Shown: positions 9,076 through 17,456 of the stretch, piece by piece
How positions within the stretch are numbered: the first letter of the stretch is position 1
How the letters are laid out: each line of letters begins with the position of its first letter
DNA from: Betaproteobacteria bacterium HGW-Betaproteobacteria-11
GTDB lineage: Bacteria > Pseudomonadota > Gammaproteobacteria > Burkholderiales > Rhodocyclaceae
Length of the DNA stretch: 64,000 nt
Direction of reading: 5' to 3'
NCBI GenBank assembly: GCA_002842395.1
Contig: PHCV01000004.1
Location: 1 to 64,000, forward strand
Notes under the pieces: generated by a model
The model's database searches: none
What the model saw: the letters and a program-made list of their open reading frames with translations, nothing else
What the model was told of the DNA's origin: nothing
Program-made: the position numbers and the translations under genes

Positions 9076-9156
9076 GATGAAACGATCCCCACGCTTGCTT
9101 CGCGCGCTCCTCCGAGGGGACGTGTCACTACCTTCGGGTGGCCGGGCGGTACTGAC
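9076..9156. other. Intergenic spacer between the two permease genes
   Basis: 81 bp containing short GC-rich inverted segments (CTCCTCCGAGGGG; ACCTTCGGGTGGCCGGGCGGT) of the kind common in betaproteobacterial intergenic regions. It has no T-run, so it is probably not a full terminator. Confidence 0.35.
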
Positions 9157-10359
9157 ATGATTATTCGCGACGTCCTCGATCTTGCCTTCCGCTCGGTCAT
9201 CGCCCAGCGGCTGCGCAGTGCGCTGACCCTGCTCGGCATCGCGGTTGGCATCGCCGCGGTGATCCTGCTCACCTCGATCGGCGAGGGCATCCATCGCTAT
9301 GTGCTGGAAGAATTCAGCCAGTTCGGCACCAATGTCATCGGCATTCATCCGGGCAAGGTCAAGACCGGCGGCGCGGCGTTTTCCAGTCTGCCCTCGAGCG
9401 CCCGGGCGCTCACCCTCGAGGATGCCGCCGCGCTCGCCCGTCTGCCACAGGTGGTGGCGGTCACCCCGAGCGTGTTCGGCAATGCCGAAGTGAATGGCAA
9501 TGGCCGCCTGCGCCGCGTCTCGGTGTATGGCGTCGGCCCCGACATGCTGACGGTATTCAAGGGACGGGTGCAAAGCGGCCAGTTTTTGCCGGCGGAGGAG
9601 GCGGGCAATGCGCGCAATCTGGTGGTGCTCGGACCGAAGCTCAAGCAGGAGCTGTTCGGCGCGGACAATGCCCTGGGCGCCAAGCTTGGCATCGGCAACC
9701 TGCAGTTTCGCGTGATCGGCGTGCTGGAACCCAAGGGCCAGTTCCTCGGCATCGATCTCGACGACACCGCCTTCATTCCGGCGGCGCGTGCCGCCGAGCT
9801 GTTCAATCGGGCGAGTCTCAATGAAATCGATGTCGCGGTGAAGGAGGGCGTGCCCGCGGCCAGGGTCGAGGCCGAGATTCGCGCCCTGCTTGCGGCGCGG
9901 CATGGACGCGAGGATTTCACGCTCATCAGTCAGGAGGAAATGCTCTCCACCCTGTCCAGCATTCTCGATGTGCTGACCATGGCGGTCGGCGCCCTGGGCG
10001 GCATTTCGCTGCTGGTGGGGGCGGTTGGCATCGTCACCATCATGACCATCGCGGTGGCCGAGCGGACCAGCGAAATCGGCCTGATGGTGGCGCTCGGCGC
10101 CCGCCGGCAGACGATCCTCGGCCTGTTCCTCGGCGAGGCGGTGCTGCTTGCCGCACTCGGCGGACTGGCCGGCCTGGGACTGGGCTTCGCCCTGATTGGC
10201 GTGATTCGCCTGGCCGTGCCCCAGTTGCCGGTGCATACGCCGTTCTCCTTCGTGCTGCTGGCCGAGCTGCTGGCCATCGGCATCGGCCTGGCCGCCGGTG
10301 TGCTGCCGGCGCGGCATGCCGCCCGGCTCGATCCGGTCGAGGCACTGCGCAGCGAGTGA
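9157..10359 (+). CDS. ABC transporter permease 2 (MacB periplasmic core + FtsX domain)
   Basis: 400 aa, paralogue of the preceding permease: the same order of N-terminal helix (about 17-40), periplasmic core and three C-terminal helices, ending RHAARLDPVEALRSE. A glycine-rich helix (GALGGISLLVGAVGIV) starts the FtsX part. The operon ends at the strong hairpin downstream. Likely pairs with permease 1 on the shared ATPase. Confidence 0.93.
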   Translation: MIIRDVLDLAFRSVIAQRLRSALTLLGIAVGIAAVILLTSIGEGIHRYVLEEFSQFGTNVIGIHPGKVKTGGAAFSSLPSSARALTLEDAAALARLPQVVAVTPSVFGNAEVNGNGRLRRVSVYGVGPDMLTVFKGRVQSGQFLPAEEAGNARNLVVLGPKLKQELFGADNALGAKLGIGNLQFRVIGVLEPKGQFLGIDLDDTAFIPAARAAELFNRASLNEIDVAVKEGVPAARVEAEIRALLAARHGREDFTLISQEEMLSTLSSILDVLTMAVGALGGISLLVGAVGIVTIMTIAVAERTSEIGLMVALGARRQTILGLFLGEAVLLAALGGLAGLGLGFALIGVIRLAVPQLPVHTPFSFVLLAELLAIGIGLAAGVLPARHAARLDPVEALRSE

Positions 10360-10379
10360 GTCGGAGCCGCCCCCCTTCG

Positions 10380-10400
10380 CCCCCCTCGCGGGGGGTTCTT
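10380..10400 (+). terminator. Rho-independent terminator of the exporter operon
   Basis: Six C, loop TCGC, six G, then TTCTT, starting 20 bp after the permease stop. Confidence 0.7.
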
Positions 10401-10525
10401 GCCAGCTCGCTTGCGCTCGTCCATGACGCGGTGCGTTCGGTAGCCCGCCGCGCGGTTTGCGCCTCCGGCGCGTGCCGCGTTTGCTCGGGGCGGCCCTTCA
10501 CAAACGCTGCGGGTTTTCACGCTTT

Positions 10526-10551
10526 AAAAGTCGGCGCTGGTACTACGGCGA
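10526..10551 (+). repeat. Dispersed 26-bp repeat, copy 6 (intergenic)
   Basis: AAAAGTCGGCGCTGG, spacer TACT, ACGGCGA. Both arms are perfect. It lies 50 bp upstream of the oxidoreductase start. Confidence 0.9.
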
Positions 10552-10600
10552 TTTTTTGTGCGCTACACTTCTTTCGCCGACCTTCCTTCCCTGCCCGCCC

Positions 10601-11698
10601 ATGTCCAGCGCGTTGTTTACCCCGTTCCCCCTGCGTTCGCTGACCCTCGCCAACCGCATCGTGGTCTCGCCGATGTGCCAGTACTCGGCGAGCGGCGGCA
10701 ATGCCAGCGATTGGCATCTCATTCATCTCGGCCAGATGGCGCAATCCGGCGCCGGGCTCCTGATTCTCGAAGCCACCGCGGTGACGCTCGCAGGACGCAT
10801 CTCGCCGGGATGTCTGGCGCTCGCCTCGGACGAGAACGAGGCGGCGCTTTCCCGCGTGCTGACCAGCGTGCGGCGCTGGTCGTCGATGCCGCTGGCGATC
10901 CAGCTTGCCCATGCCGGACGCAAGGCTTCGACCGGCGTGCCCTGGGAGGGCGGTGGCGTGTTGAGCCCCAGCGAGGGTGGCTGGCCGACCGTCGCTCCTT
11001 CGGCGCTGCCTTTTCATGCGGGCGATCCGGCACCGCAGGCGCTCGACCTGGCCGCCATCGCTGCCGTGCGCGCCGCTTTCGTCACGGCGGCCGAGCGGGC
11101 GGCGCGGCTGGGGTTCGATGCCATCGAATTGCACATGGCGCATGGCTATCTGCTGCACCAGTTCCTCTCGCCGCTTTCCAACCGGCGCGAGGATGCCTAC
11201 GGCGGCTCGCTGGAAAACCGGATGCGCCTGCCGCTCGAGGTCTTCGCCGCCGTGCGTGCCGTCTGGCCGGGGGACAAACCCTTGGGCGTGCGGGTTTCCG
11301 CCACCGACTGGGTGGCGGGCGGCTGGGAAATCGAGCAGACGCTCGCCCTCGCCCGTGAGTTGAAACAACTGGGTTGCGACTGGATCGATGCCTCCTCTGG
11401 CGGGCTCGCGCCGGAGCAGCAGATTCCGGCCGCGCCCGGTTTTCAGGTCGGTTTTGCCGAGCGCATTCGTCATGAGGCGGGGCTGCCCAGCATCGCCGTC
11501 GGCCTGATCACCGAACCGGCCCAGGCCGAGGCGATCATCGCCGGGGGTAGGGCGGACCTGGTGGCTCTGGCCCGCGCCATCCTCTGGAACCCGCACTGGC
11601 CCTGGCAGGCCGCGGTGGCGCTGGGCGGCCGGGTCACGGGGCCACAGCAGTATCAGCGCGGCGCACCCCAGGGCGTGCACAACCTGTTCGTAAAATGA
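10601..11698 (+). CDS. NADH:flavin oxidoreductase of the Old Yellow Enzyme family (YqjM-like)
   Basis: 365 aa. Reduces activated C=C bonds using FMN and NAD(P)H. The start is placed at MSSALFTPFPLR, the normal family N-terminus; an in-frame extension to 10457 would be low-complexity and include the dispersed repeat. NRIVVSPMCQYSA (with the thermophilic-like Cys), LEATAV, the HMAHGYLLHQFLSP motif and SNRREDAYGGSLENR are present. Physiological substrate unknown. Confidence 0.94.
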   Translation: MSSALFTPFPLRSLTLANRIVVSPMCQYSASGGNASDWHLIHLGQMAQSGAGLLILEATAVTLAGRISPGCLALASDENEAALSRVLTSVRRWSSMPLAIQLAHAGRKASTGVPWEGGGVLSPSEGGWPTVAPSALPFHAGDPAPQALDLAAIAAVRAAFVTAAERAARLGFDAIELHMAHGYLLHQFLSPLSNRREDAYGGSLENRMRLPLEVFAAVRAVWPGDKPLGVRVSATDWVAGGWEIEQTLALARELKQLGCDWIDASSGGLAPEQQIPAAPGFQVGFAERIRHEAGLPSIAVGLITEPAQAEAIIAGGRADLVALARAILWNPHWPWQAAVALGGRVTGPQQYQRGAPQGVHNLFVK

Positions 11699-11809
11699 AA
11701 AATGTCCGCTGTCAAGTTTTTAGTGCAGACATGCAGCGGTGTGGAAGGTCTTGCGGGGCAACAGGTTAGGCCAGATTTCGGCCGTTGCGTGCTCCCGCCG
11801 CTTTTTGAG
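11699..11809. other. Possible transposon-end remnant
   Basis: TGTCCGCTGTCAAG at 11702 and GTGCAGACA shortly after look like a decayed terminal inverted repeat; the minus strand can be read as a short transposase-like tail (LLPRKTFHTAACLH). The family cannot be assigned. Confidence 0.3.
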
Positions 11810-11813
11810 CTAG

Positions 11814-11937
11814 GGTCTGTTCTCAATCAAGCCAGGCAGACGAAAGCGCAAGCGAGATGAATGAACGACAGGAAGGATGTGGCGAGTTTGTCGTAGCGCG
11901 TGGCGATGCGTCTGAATTGCTTGATTGAGAACAGACC
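11814..11937 (-). mobile_element. 124-bp MITE derived from an IS5-family element
   Basis: Perfect 19-bp terminal inverted repeats (GGTCTGTTCTCAATCAAGC and its complement) enclose only the last ~30 codons of an IS5-type transposase, read on the minus strand as FRRIATRYDKLATSFLSFIH. Flanked by CTAG at 11810-11813 and 11938-11941, matching the 4-bp CTAR-type target duplication of the IS5 group. Non-autonomous internal-deletion derivative. Confidence 0.88.
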
Positions 11938-11941
11938 CTAG

Positions 11942-12303
11942 AGATTGAAACAGCGGCGTAAATCCAGCCGAGACTGACTGCAATACCGCAAGCAACAAGT
12001 AAATCTGCCAAATCTCGGTGACGAACGGCAATATCAGCACGACGCAAGCTCGTACAGCATCGAGTGAGATCAATACGGTTTTTCGCTTTTCTGGCGGCAC
12101 GATAGCGCCTGCCACTGGCGCCAGCAGGATATAGACCGTCATCTTGATCGCCAGCGCGGTTCCCAGGACTGCGCCAGCGCCGGAACCAGCAGCTCGTAGG
12201 CCAATAGAGCGAGTGCCGCAGTCGCTAAGCCGGTTTCGACAAGCGATGTAACTTGCGCGAAAAACAATCGGCGGAATGTGGTGTTTTGAAGGATTGCGAG
12301 CAT
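11942..12303 (-). pseudogene. MFS transporter, 5' fragment, frameshifted and cut by the MITE
   Basis: From the ATG at 12303 the frame reads MLAILQNTTFRRLFFAQVTS and then ETGLATAALALLAYEL, a typical first helix of a major-facilitator exporter. A single-base loss near 12185-12195 shifts the frame; in the new frame it continues GSGAGAVLGTALAIKM, then APVAGAIVPPEKRK, to TPLFQSL, where the MITE begins. About 120 of ~400 residues remain, so the gene is dead. Confidence 0.8.
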
Positions 12304-12379
12304 GGACAGATAACTCCCAGCTAATGGGCATCACAGGCTGTAGCTGCGACCTGTGAGTCACAGCTACAGCCTTGAAAGA

Positions 12380-12643
12380 TCAGTTGCCGCTACCGGATGA
12401 GCTACGGGGTGCCAGGGACGGTGTTGCAGCCGACTTCTTCTTCGCGGCGTCGCACTGCTTTTTCAGCCTCTTTACCTCTGGATAAGCCACATCGCTGAGA
12501 TACCGCTTCGTATCTGCCAACTGCTCGCATGTCTTCGGCATCGCCTTTTCATCGTCGTCATGCCCGCCGGGATGGGCCATGACGATGGGTGAAGCGAACA
12601 ATGCGCTAGTCATAACGGTAATCAGGAATGGACGGATCTTCAT
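12380..12643 (-). CDS. Small secreted His/Asp-rich protein (putative metal binder)
   Basis: 87 aa. The start MKIRPFLITV is preceded by a strong AGGAG. A signal peptide (1-22, ending VMA) exposes a mature N-terminus HPGGHDDDEK that could hold a metal ion. The rest is helical with two Cys (PKTCEQLADTKRY, KKQCDAAKKK), and the tail is Ser/Pro-rich. No named family is claimed. Last gene of the apparent operon with the anchor protein and HupE. Confidence 0.7.
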   Translation of the reverse strand: MKIRPFLITVMTSALFASPIVMAHPGGHDDDEKAMPKTCEQLADTKRYLSDVAYPEVKRLKKQCDAAKKKSAATPSLAPRSSSGSGN

Positions 12644-12771
12644 TTCACTATCTCCTGCTGGTGAGGCCCCGGCTACGTGCCAGGACGGGGAAATTTTGGT
12701 CTCCTGCTGTGCGCTCGACGTAGCAGCGAGACCGGAGTGCATGGAACATTGCTCCATGTCTGGTTGACCGA

Positions 12772-13404
12772 TCACAAGACACGTTTCATTTCTGCGTACT
12801 GACCGCGGGCGCGAACAATTACCGTCACGTCAGCTTCTCCGCGGTTTCTCCAGAACCAACCGTGGTTGCCATCAAAAGCGGCTTCGATTGCGCCGTCATC
12901 TGCGGGTACTGCGCGCCCCTTCTCATAGCTGATCGACTGCCCGCCGCCATCGCCATGCGTGTCGAAATTCACCACGCCGCCTTCGGCGACCCAACTAAAA
13001 TTCGCCTGTTCGCCGGCCTTCATGCTTAGCTTCACTTCGGCCCCTTGGCCCGGCTTGAGTACGATGCGCATTTCATCGCGCCAAGCAGAAGCGTTCGCCG
13101 CCCGTGATGCGCCTTCGGGCTGCGCAGGCGCTGTAGTGCTTGCCTTCTGTGTCGTCACCGGGGCGGCCTGAGCAGCATCCATTGTGGCGTCGGCAGCAGC
13201 TTCTTCGGCCAATTGCACTTTCACCTCTCCCATCTCCGTCAGCCCAAGCACACGGCCGATCCCTGTGGGGTCGATTGCGTATTCGGAGGGAAGAACGATC
13301 GTGACCAGAATTGCGATAGCGGCGACGAACGCGATAAGCGTTGAACGCAGCAATTGCTTCGACGTGGGTAGATCGTCAGGAGTTGGCTTGGATACGTTGT
13401 ACAT
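12772..13404 (-). CDS. Single-pass membrane-anchored periplasmic protein next to HupE
   Basis: 210 aa. One membrane helix (about 21-41, STLIAFVAAIAILVTIVLP) follows a short cytoplasmic N-terminus; an Ala/Thr-rich linker (about 65-105) leads to a beta-type domain (110-210) containing LKPGQGAEVKLSMKAGE and FDGNHGWFWRN. The layout suits a periplasmic partner of the HupE-like protein 22 bp upstream. Molecular function unknown; a metal-related role is inferred from the neighbours only. Confidence 0.75.
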   Translation of the reverse strand: MYNVSKPTPDDLPTSKQLLRSTLIAFVAAIAILVTIVLPSEYAIDPTGIGRVLGLTEMGEVKVQLAEEAAADATMDAAQAAPVTTQKASTTAPAQPEGASRAANASAWRDEMRIVLKPGQGAEVKLSMKAGEQANFSWVAEGGVVNFDTHGDGGGQSISYEKGRAVPADDGAIEAAFDGNHGWFWRNRGEADVTVIVRARGQYAEMKRVL

Positions 13405-13426
13405 AAAGATTTTCTCCGGAGGTGGT

Positions 13427-14173
13427 TCAGGAAACGAAATAGCCGGTGAGCTGGTAGCCGATCAGGACGAATCCCGCACACATCATCGCAACGTTTGCGG
13501 CATACGCATGACGCCAGAAACTAGATGTTTTACGCCAGTAGCTCATGGCGATAAGTATCGTGCCGAGGGCAACCAACTGCCCGATTTCGACACCGACATT
13601 GAATGCCAACAGGTTGGGGATCAGGCCATCCGGCGAGATGTTGTATTCAATGATCTTCGTGGACAGGCCAAATCCATGAAAGAGTCCGAAAACAATCGTC
13701 GCGACTTTCGTATTGGGCTGAAACCCGAGCCATCGCTGGAATCCGCCAATGTTGTCGAGCGCCTTATAGACCACCGAAAGGCCGATAATCGCGTCGATGA
13801 TGTAGCTGTTTATCCCGACGTTGAAGTAAACGCCAAGGAGCATCGTGGTCGAGTGGCCTATAGCAAATAGGGTCACGTAGAAGGCGATATGCTTCATCCG
13901 ATATAGGAAAAAGATCACGCCGAGCAGGAAAAGAATATGGTCGTAACCCGTCGACATATGCTTTGCCCCTAAATACATAAAGGGAATCAGATGAATGCCA
14001 GAGATTTCCTGGATGTAGCCCTTGTCGCCTTCAGCAACCGCATGTGCGAGCGCCTCATTGGCGCTCGCGAACAGAAGAAGAAACACAGCCGCGAGAAATA
14101 GGGGAATCCGATGCCAAGCCGATGAATAGCGGCCGGACGTTACTTCAAAGAATCTTGTACGCATGAATGTCAT
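13427..14173 (-). CDS. HupE/UreJ-family membrane protein
   Basis: 248 aa. A signal-like helix (about 24-43) is followed by HAVAEGDKGYI and six or seven membrane segments. GAKHMSTGYDHILFLLGVIFF and FGLFHGFGLST are the His-containing membrane motifs of HupE/UreJ metal permeases, so Ni/Co-type transport is the family expectation. A GGAGG lies 15 bp and a GAGG 4 bp before the ATG at 14173; the ATG at 14164 is an alternative. Sits downstream of the truncated czcC-like gene. Confidence 0.85.
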   Translation of the reverse strand: MTFMRTRFFEVTSGRYSSAWHRIPLFLAAVFLLLFASANEALAHAVAEGDKGYIQEISGIHLIPFMYLGAKHMSTGYDHILFLLGVIFFLYRMKHIAFYVTLFAIGHSTTMLLGVYFNVGINSYIIDAIIGLSVVYKALDNIGGFQRWLGFQPNTKVATIVFGLFHGFGLSTKIIEYNISPDGLIPNLLAFNVGVEIGQLVALGTILIAMSYWRKTSSFWRHAYAANVAMMCAGFVLIGYQLTGYFVS

Positions 14174-14265
14174 ACCTCAATTAACCTCCATAAATTCTTG
14201 CTGATCGGGCGCGGCGCACGGATTTGTCGGCTCGCCGGGCCCCGCGTGAATCGGGTTGCATAGAG

Positions 14266-14508
14266 TCAGCGCCTGCCGTTACCGGCAACGTTCTCTACCT
14301 CGCCGCCAATGGTGTAGGGCGGCGGCAGCGCCTCGCGCTGCATGCGGGCTTGCACGGCCTGGAGTTGAGCCGTTTCAGCGGTAATGGATGGATGGGCGGC
14401 CAACGCGCGGGAGACTGCTTCCTCCAACCGTAAGGGTTCGGCGGCTAAGGCTGCGGACGTAACGCAGGCTCCGACGAACACCAAGGCCACTAAGCGGATT
14501 AAATTCAT
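14266..14508 (-). pseudogene. Truncated CzcC/TolC-family outer-membrane efflux gene (5' end only)
   Basis: 80 codons: signal peptide MNLIRLVALVFVGACVTSAA, then LRLEEAVSRALAAHPSI and an IGGEVENVAGNG segment typical of the start of CzcC/CusC proteins (~420 aa). The frame ends right after this conserved block, and no continuation is seen in the 90 bp before hupE. The remainder, and presumably the czcB/czcA partners, have been deleted. Confidence 0.78.
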
Positions 14509-14587
14509 GAAAACCCTCACGACGACGACAGTTGGCGAGCAAACGATTCCATGTGACACCTTCGCGCACACACCACAGTGGAGATGC

Positions 14588-14616
14588 CATAAAACCGACC
14601 ATTAATCGGTTTTATG
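14588..14616. promoter_or_regulatory. Operator 1: 11-bp perfect inverted repeat before the czcC remnant
   Basis: CATAAAACCGA, 7-bp spacer CCATTAA, then the exact reverse complement. The core AAACCGA-N7-TCGGTTT recurs upstream of the BlaI-like gene (16091), with a similar spacer. Probable binding site for that repressor. Confidence 0.75.
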
Positions 14617-14648
14617 GGCAAAAAAACACAACGAGCGTGCATATGCAC

Positions 14649-15647
14649 TTACCTCGTCAATGCGGTAATAAATGATTCGGTCAACGAATGCAGCCAGCCT
14701 GTCGATAGGCTGCAAAACGCCAACACAAGAAAACCTAACAGCGCCCCCAAGTACGAGACAGATGGGCGTTTAGGCGACAGCAATACTTCGACACGCTCAG
14801 CAACAAAATCGGAGAAGAACGTCATTGCCAATGGCATCTGTTCCTTGGCGTGTTGCCGAAAGATCTTCTCCACCACAACGATGGTCTCGGCCACTGCGAC
14901 GGGACACCCAACCTCGCTTGCAGCAGCAAAATCACAACGCTGTTCCAAGGCGAGTTCCAGATCTCGTAACAACCTGCGGCGAGTGCCTGGCAATTGGATG
15001 CTCGACAGTATGATGGCAATCAGGCGATACAGAACATCGCGATTGGCGATGTGCGCCTGTTCGTGCGCCAACACAACGCGCAACTGCGTTGGGTCAAGCT
15101 GCCGCATCAACGAGGTTGAAAGTAGGATATGCCCATGCCCGACACCGCAGGCCAGCGCCATTGGTTGATCGACATCGAGCACATAAAGTTTATCTGGATG
15201 CCCCGGGCGCCAGCTCAAGCGCACCATCGACGCAAGGGTTCGCCGAGCACGCCAGAGACCCGCTGCGGCCCTGGATGCCAGCCAGGTCGCATATCCCGCC
15301 AGCAAAGCCAGTGCCCCCCATAACCAGGCACTTTCCCCACTGTCGCTCGGGTGCCAAATGCACAGGTGCAAGAGCGTGTCCGCGTGCGCGGAACAGGCGG
15401 CGGAAAATCGGGCCGAGTCATCAAACATCGACGGCATGGCAATGGTCATGGTCGTATAGGCAATACCCGCCAACGCGGGCGTTACCAGCATCCACCAAGC
15501 CATCCGTGCTCGCTGAGAAGGCGTTTTCCCCGACAAGATGCGGCGCAACGGGCGCTCACAGGCCGTAATCAGCAGGGATAGCGTGACCGCCAGAACGAAG
15601 CCGGCTAGCAGCGCAAACTGAAGTAGTGGGCCATAACTCGCCATCAT
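14649..15647 (-). CDS. M56-family membrane metallopeptidase (BlaR1-like, no sensor domain)
   Basis: 332 aa. Membrane helices near 8-27, 48-68, 108-128 and 305-325 surround a cytoplasmic zinc-peptidase domain with the HExxH motif LAHEQAHIANRD. BlaR1/MecR1 members cleave the partner repressor on signal; here the penicillin-binding sensor domain is absent and the protein ends after the last helix, so the inducer is something else, perhaps a metal given the neighbouring czcC remnant. The ATG overlaps the repressor stop codon. Confidence 0.88.
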   Translation of the reverse strand: MMASYGPLLQFALLAGFVLAVTLSLLITACERPLRRILSGKTPSQRARMAWWMLVTPALAGIAYTTMTIAMPSMFDDSARFSAACSAHADTLLHLCIWHPSDSGESAWLWGALALLAGYATWLASRAAAGLWRARRTLASMVRLSWRPGHPDKLYVLDVDQPMALACGVGHGHILLSTSLMRQLDPTQLRVVLAHEQAHIANRDVLYRLIAIILSSIQLPGTRRRLLRDLELALEQRCDFAAASEVGCPVAVAETIVVVEKIFRQHAKEQMPLAMTFFSDFVAERVEVLLSPKRPSVSYLGALLGFLVLAFCSLSTGWLHSLTESFITALTR

Positions 15648-16042
15648 GTCTGATCCAATTCAGCGCGACGACGGGCAATCAACTCCTCCAGCCTCTTGAT
15701 CTGGTCATCATCCGCCCTTGCAGCAAGATCGGCAAAGGCGCTCAGCAACGCATCCGGCTGTGGGCCTGCGACACGACGCACTGTGGATTCCACCAACTTC
15801 TGGATCAATTCCCGGCGGGAAACTCGCGCCGAATACTCATAGGCATGACTGATCTTTTCGCGTTGGAGCATAGCCTTGCGGAATAGACGTTCCAGCGTAG
15901 ATTGCACGGTGTTCAAAGAAATCGAGCGGGATTGCCCAATGCGTGCATACACCGCCTTGGTGTCGGACGGGCCGAAGCGCCAGATGTCTTCGAGCACGGC
16001 GATTTCCAGATCGCCCAGTGTTGATACGCGGTGATTGGTCAA
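15644..16042 (-). CDS. BlaI/MecI/CopY-family transcriptional repressor
   Basis: 132 aa if started at TTG 16042 (TNHRVSTLGDLEIAVLEDIW follows), the normal family length. The winged helix includes DTKAVYARIG and ISLNTVQSTLERLFRK, then a dimerisation helix bundle. No ATG exists in frame; GTG codons at 16084-16087 abut the operator and would add a non-conserved N-terminus, so the TTG is preferred but unproven. Repressor and M56 peptidase form a coupled two-gene signalling unit. Confidence 0.85.
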   Translation of the reverse strand: MTNHRVSTLGDLEIAVLEDIWRFGPSDTKAVYARIGQSRSISLNTVQSTLERLFRKAMLQREKISHAYEYSARVSRRELIQKLVESTVRRVAGPQPDALLSAFADLAARADDDQIKRLEELIARRRAELDQT

Positions 16043-16090
16043 GGTATTGACCCAAGGTGACGTCCTGAACCTAACAGTGTCCACCACAAA

Positions 16091-16111
16091 AAACCGACCG
16101 TCAATCGGTTT
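16091..16111. promoter_or_regulatory. Operator 2 overlapping the repressor promoter
   Basis: AAACCGA, spacer CCGTCAA, TCGGTTT. On the minus strand it contains TTGACG, a possible -35, so binding would autorepress the blaI-like/M56 pair. Between here and the IS630 remnant (16112-16320) I see nothing else. Confidence 0.72.
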
Positions 16112-16320
16112 ATTGCACCGCGCTGGTGCCACACTTTGCCGGCAAGTCGATCAACCGACGCTAAGCCCAGCGGCGGCAAGTCATCGGTGCGCCATCCTGC
16201 GGCGACTGGCGGCCAGGGGCAGCGCTCCGGCCAACGGCCCGGCTCGCGCCTGGGGTGCGGCCATACGGCGGCGCGCTTCGCGGGCGCGAACCTTACGCCT
16301 CTCTCACGGCGCGTGACCAT

Positions 16321-17232
16321 TATTAAGCCGGCTGCCATGAACTTGAATCAAGCTGCATGGGAACGGGGGTATGTTGAAAGTAGCCGCGAACACGACTGGG
16401 TTGTTTCTGAACACTGCGAAGATGGCGGGAAGCTGCCTTGACCAGTTGCAACTTGGTGCGCGCCGGAGCTTGCTTTGTCACCACCTGCTTGATGTCGGCG
16501 TTGGCCATTTCGTCAGGATTGAGTTCTGGACTGTAGCTGGGCAAGTAGAACACCTCGATCGCATCTGCGTGCCTGGCAAGCCATGCCTTAACCAGCTTGC
16601 TGTGATGCACCCGAAGGTTGTTGAGGATGAGGAACACCTTTTTGCTTGCCCCCTTGATCAGTCGGCGCCTTCCTTCTTTGCCCGCGCCGCAATCTCCGGA
16701 TAGGCCGTGTCCATCCAGTGCTTGACAGCCGTCGGCGATTGCTCGTAGGCGCGCCGGATCGGCTTCTGCGGCGTAAAACCCCAGCGCTTCAGGTAGGTGC
16801 CCATGGTGCGCACCGGCACACGAATACCAAACCGGTCAGCAATCAGTTCTGCTACGGCACCACGCGACCAAAGCGCATAGGGCAACTTGATCTGGTCAGG
16901 GGTCTGGTCCCGGATCAGTTGCTGAACCTCGCGTTCCTGCTCCGCAGTCAGCATCCGAAACTCGCCGAGCTTGCGTCTACCGACAGCATCACGCAGGGCC
17001 TTGACGCCGCCCGTCTCATGCCGCTTGCAGATGTCGAACACTCCGGTGCGGCTCAAGCCCGTCTGCACAGCAATAGCTGTCATAAGTCAGTCCCGATTTG
17101 CGCAGCCGAATTACCTGCACCCGTCTCTCATGCCGCGCTTCTCGCGGCAGCGATCTCATGTCTGTCGTTTCCATCCGTTTCATGTGGGGACGATACACGG
17201 AATTTTAAGTACATTAAAGCCGGATCAATAGC
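16321..17232 (-). mobile_element. IS630-family element, internally deleted
   Basis: Imperfect 24-bp terminal repeats: one end reads TATTAAGCCGGCTGCC and the inverted other end TATTGATCCGGCTTTA, both beginning at TA as in IS630/Tc1 elements. It encloses only transposase fragments. Confidence 0.8.
16323..17198 (-). pseudogene. IS630 transposase remnant
   Basis: Three pieces on the minus strand. The N-terminal start (RVQVIRLRKSGLTY) is frameshifted into a helix-turn-helix region (QTGLSRTGVFDICKRHETGG) running to YPEIAARAKKEGAD. It is then joined, in another frame, to the C-terminal catalytic part FLILNNLRVHHSKLVK with LPSYSPELNPDE. About 60-70 residues carrying the first catalytic Asp region are deleted at 16640-16660. 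Inactive. Confidence 0.85.
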
Positions 17233-17411
17233 CATGATGACTCCTCGGAAAGACCTGGTTCCCAGGAGCCTTGTAGGTGCCAACAGAGGGGAAGTCGGGT
17301 CAAGTTTCGGAAAGCACCGGCATATGTTTAACTCGCCTAACTCATTGATAAACATTATGTATCTGGCTGTAGCGTAGTGCAGCGAAGCCCGGTATTGGAG
17401 TCATGTTGAAA
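17233..17411. other. Non-coding interval between the IS630 remnant and the phasin terminator
   Basis: No supported ORF, RNA or repeat recognised. Confidence 0.4.
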
Positions 17412-17443
17412 TGAAAAAAGCCCGCCTCGGCGGGCTTTTTTCA
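17412..17443. terminator. Bidirectional rho-independent terminator after the phasin gene
   Basis: AAAAAAGCCCGCC, loop TC, GGCGGGC then TTTTTT; A-run and T-run on opposite sides of the stem. Confidence 0.9.
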
Positions 17444-17456
17444 CGGGCTTGGCCGC

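Larger units (their letters stand above)
10360..10600. other. Non-coding interval after the exporter operon
   Basis: Holds the terminator hairpin at 10380, then GC-rich sequence with no supported ORF, then a dispersed repeat at 10526 and the leader of the flavin oxidoreductase gene. Nothing else recognised. Confidence 0.5.
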
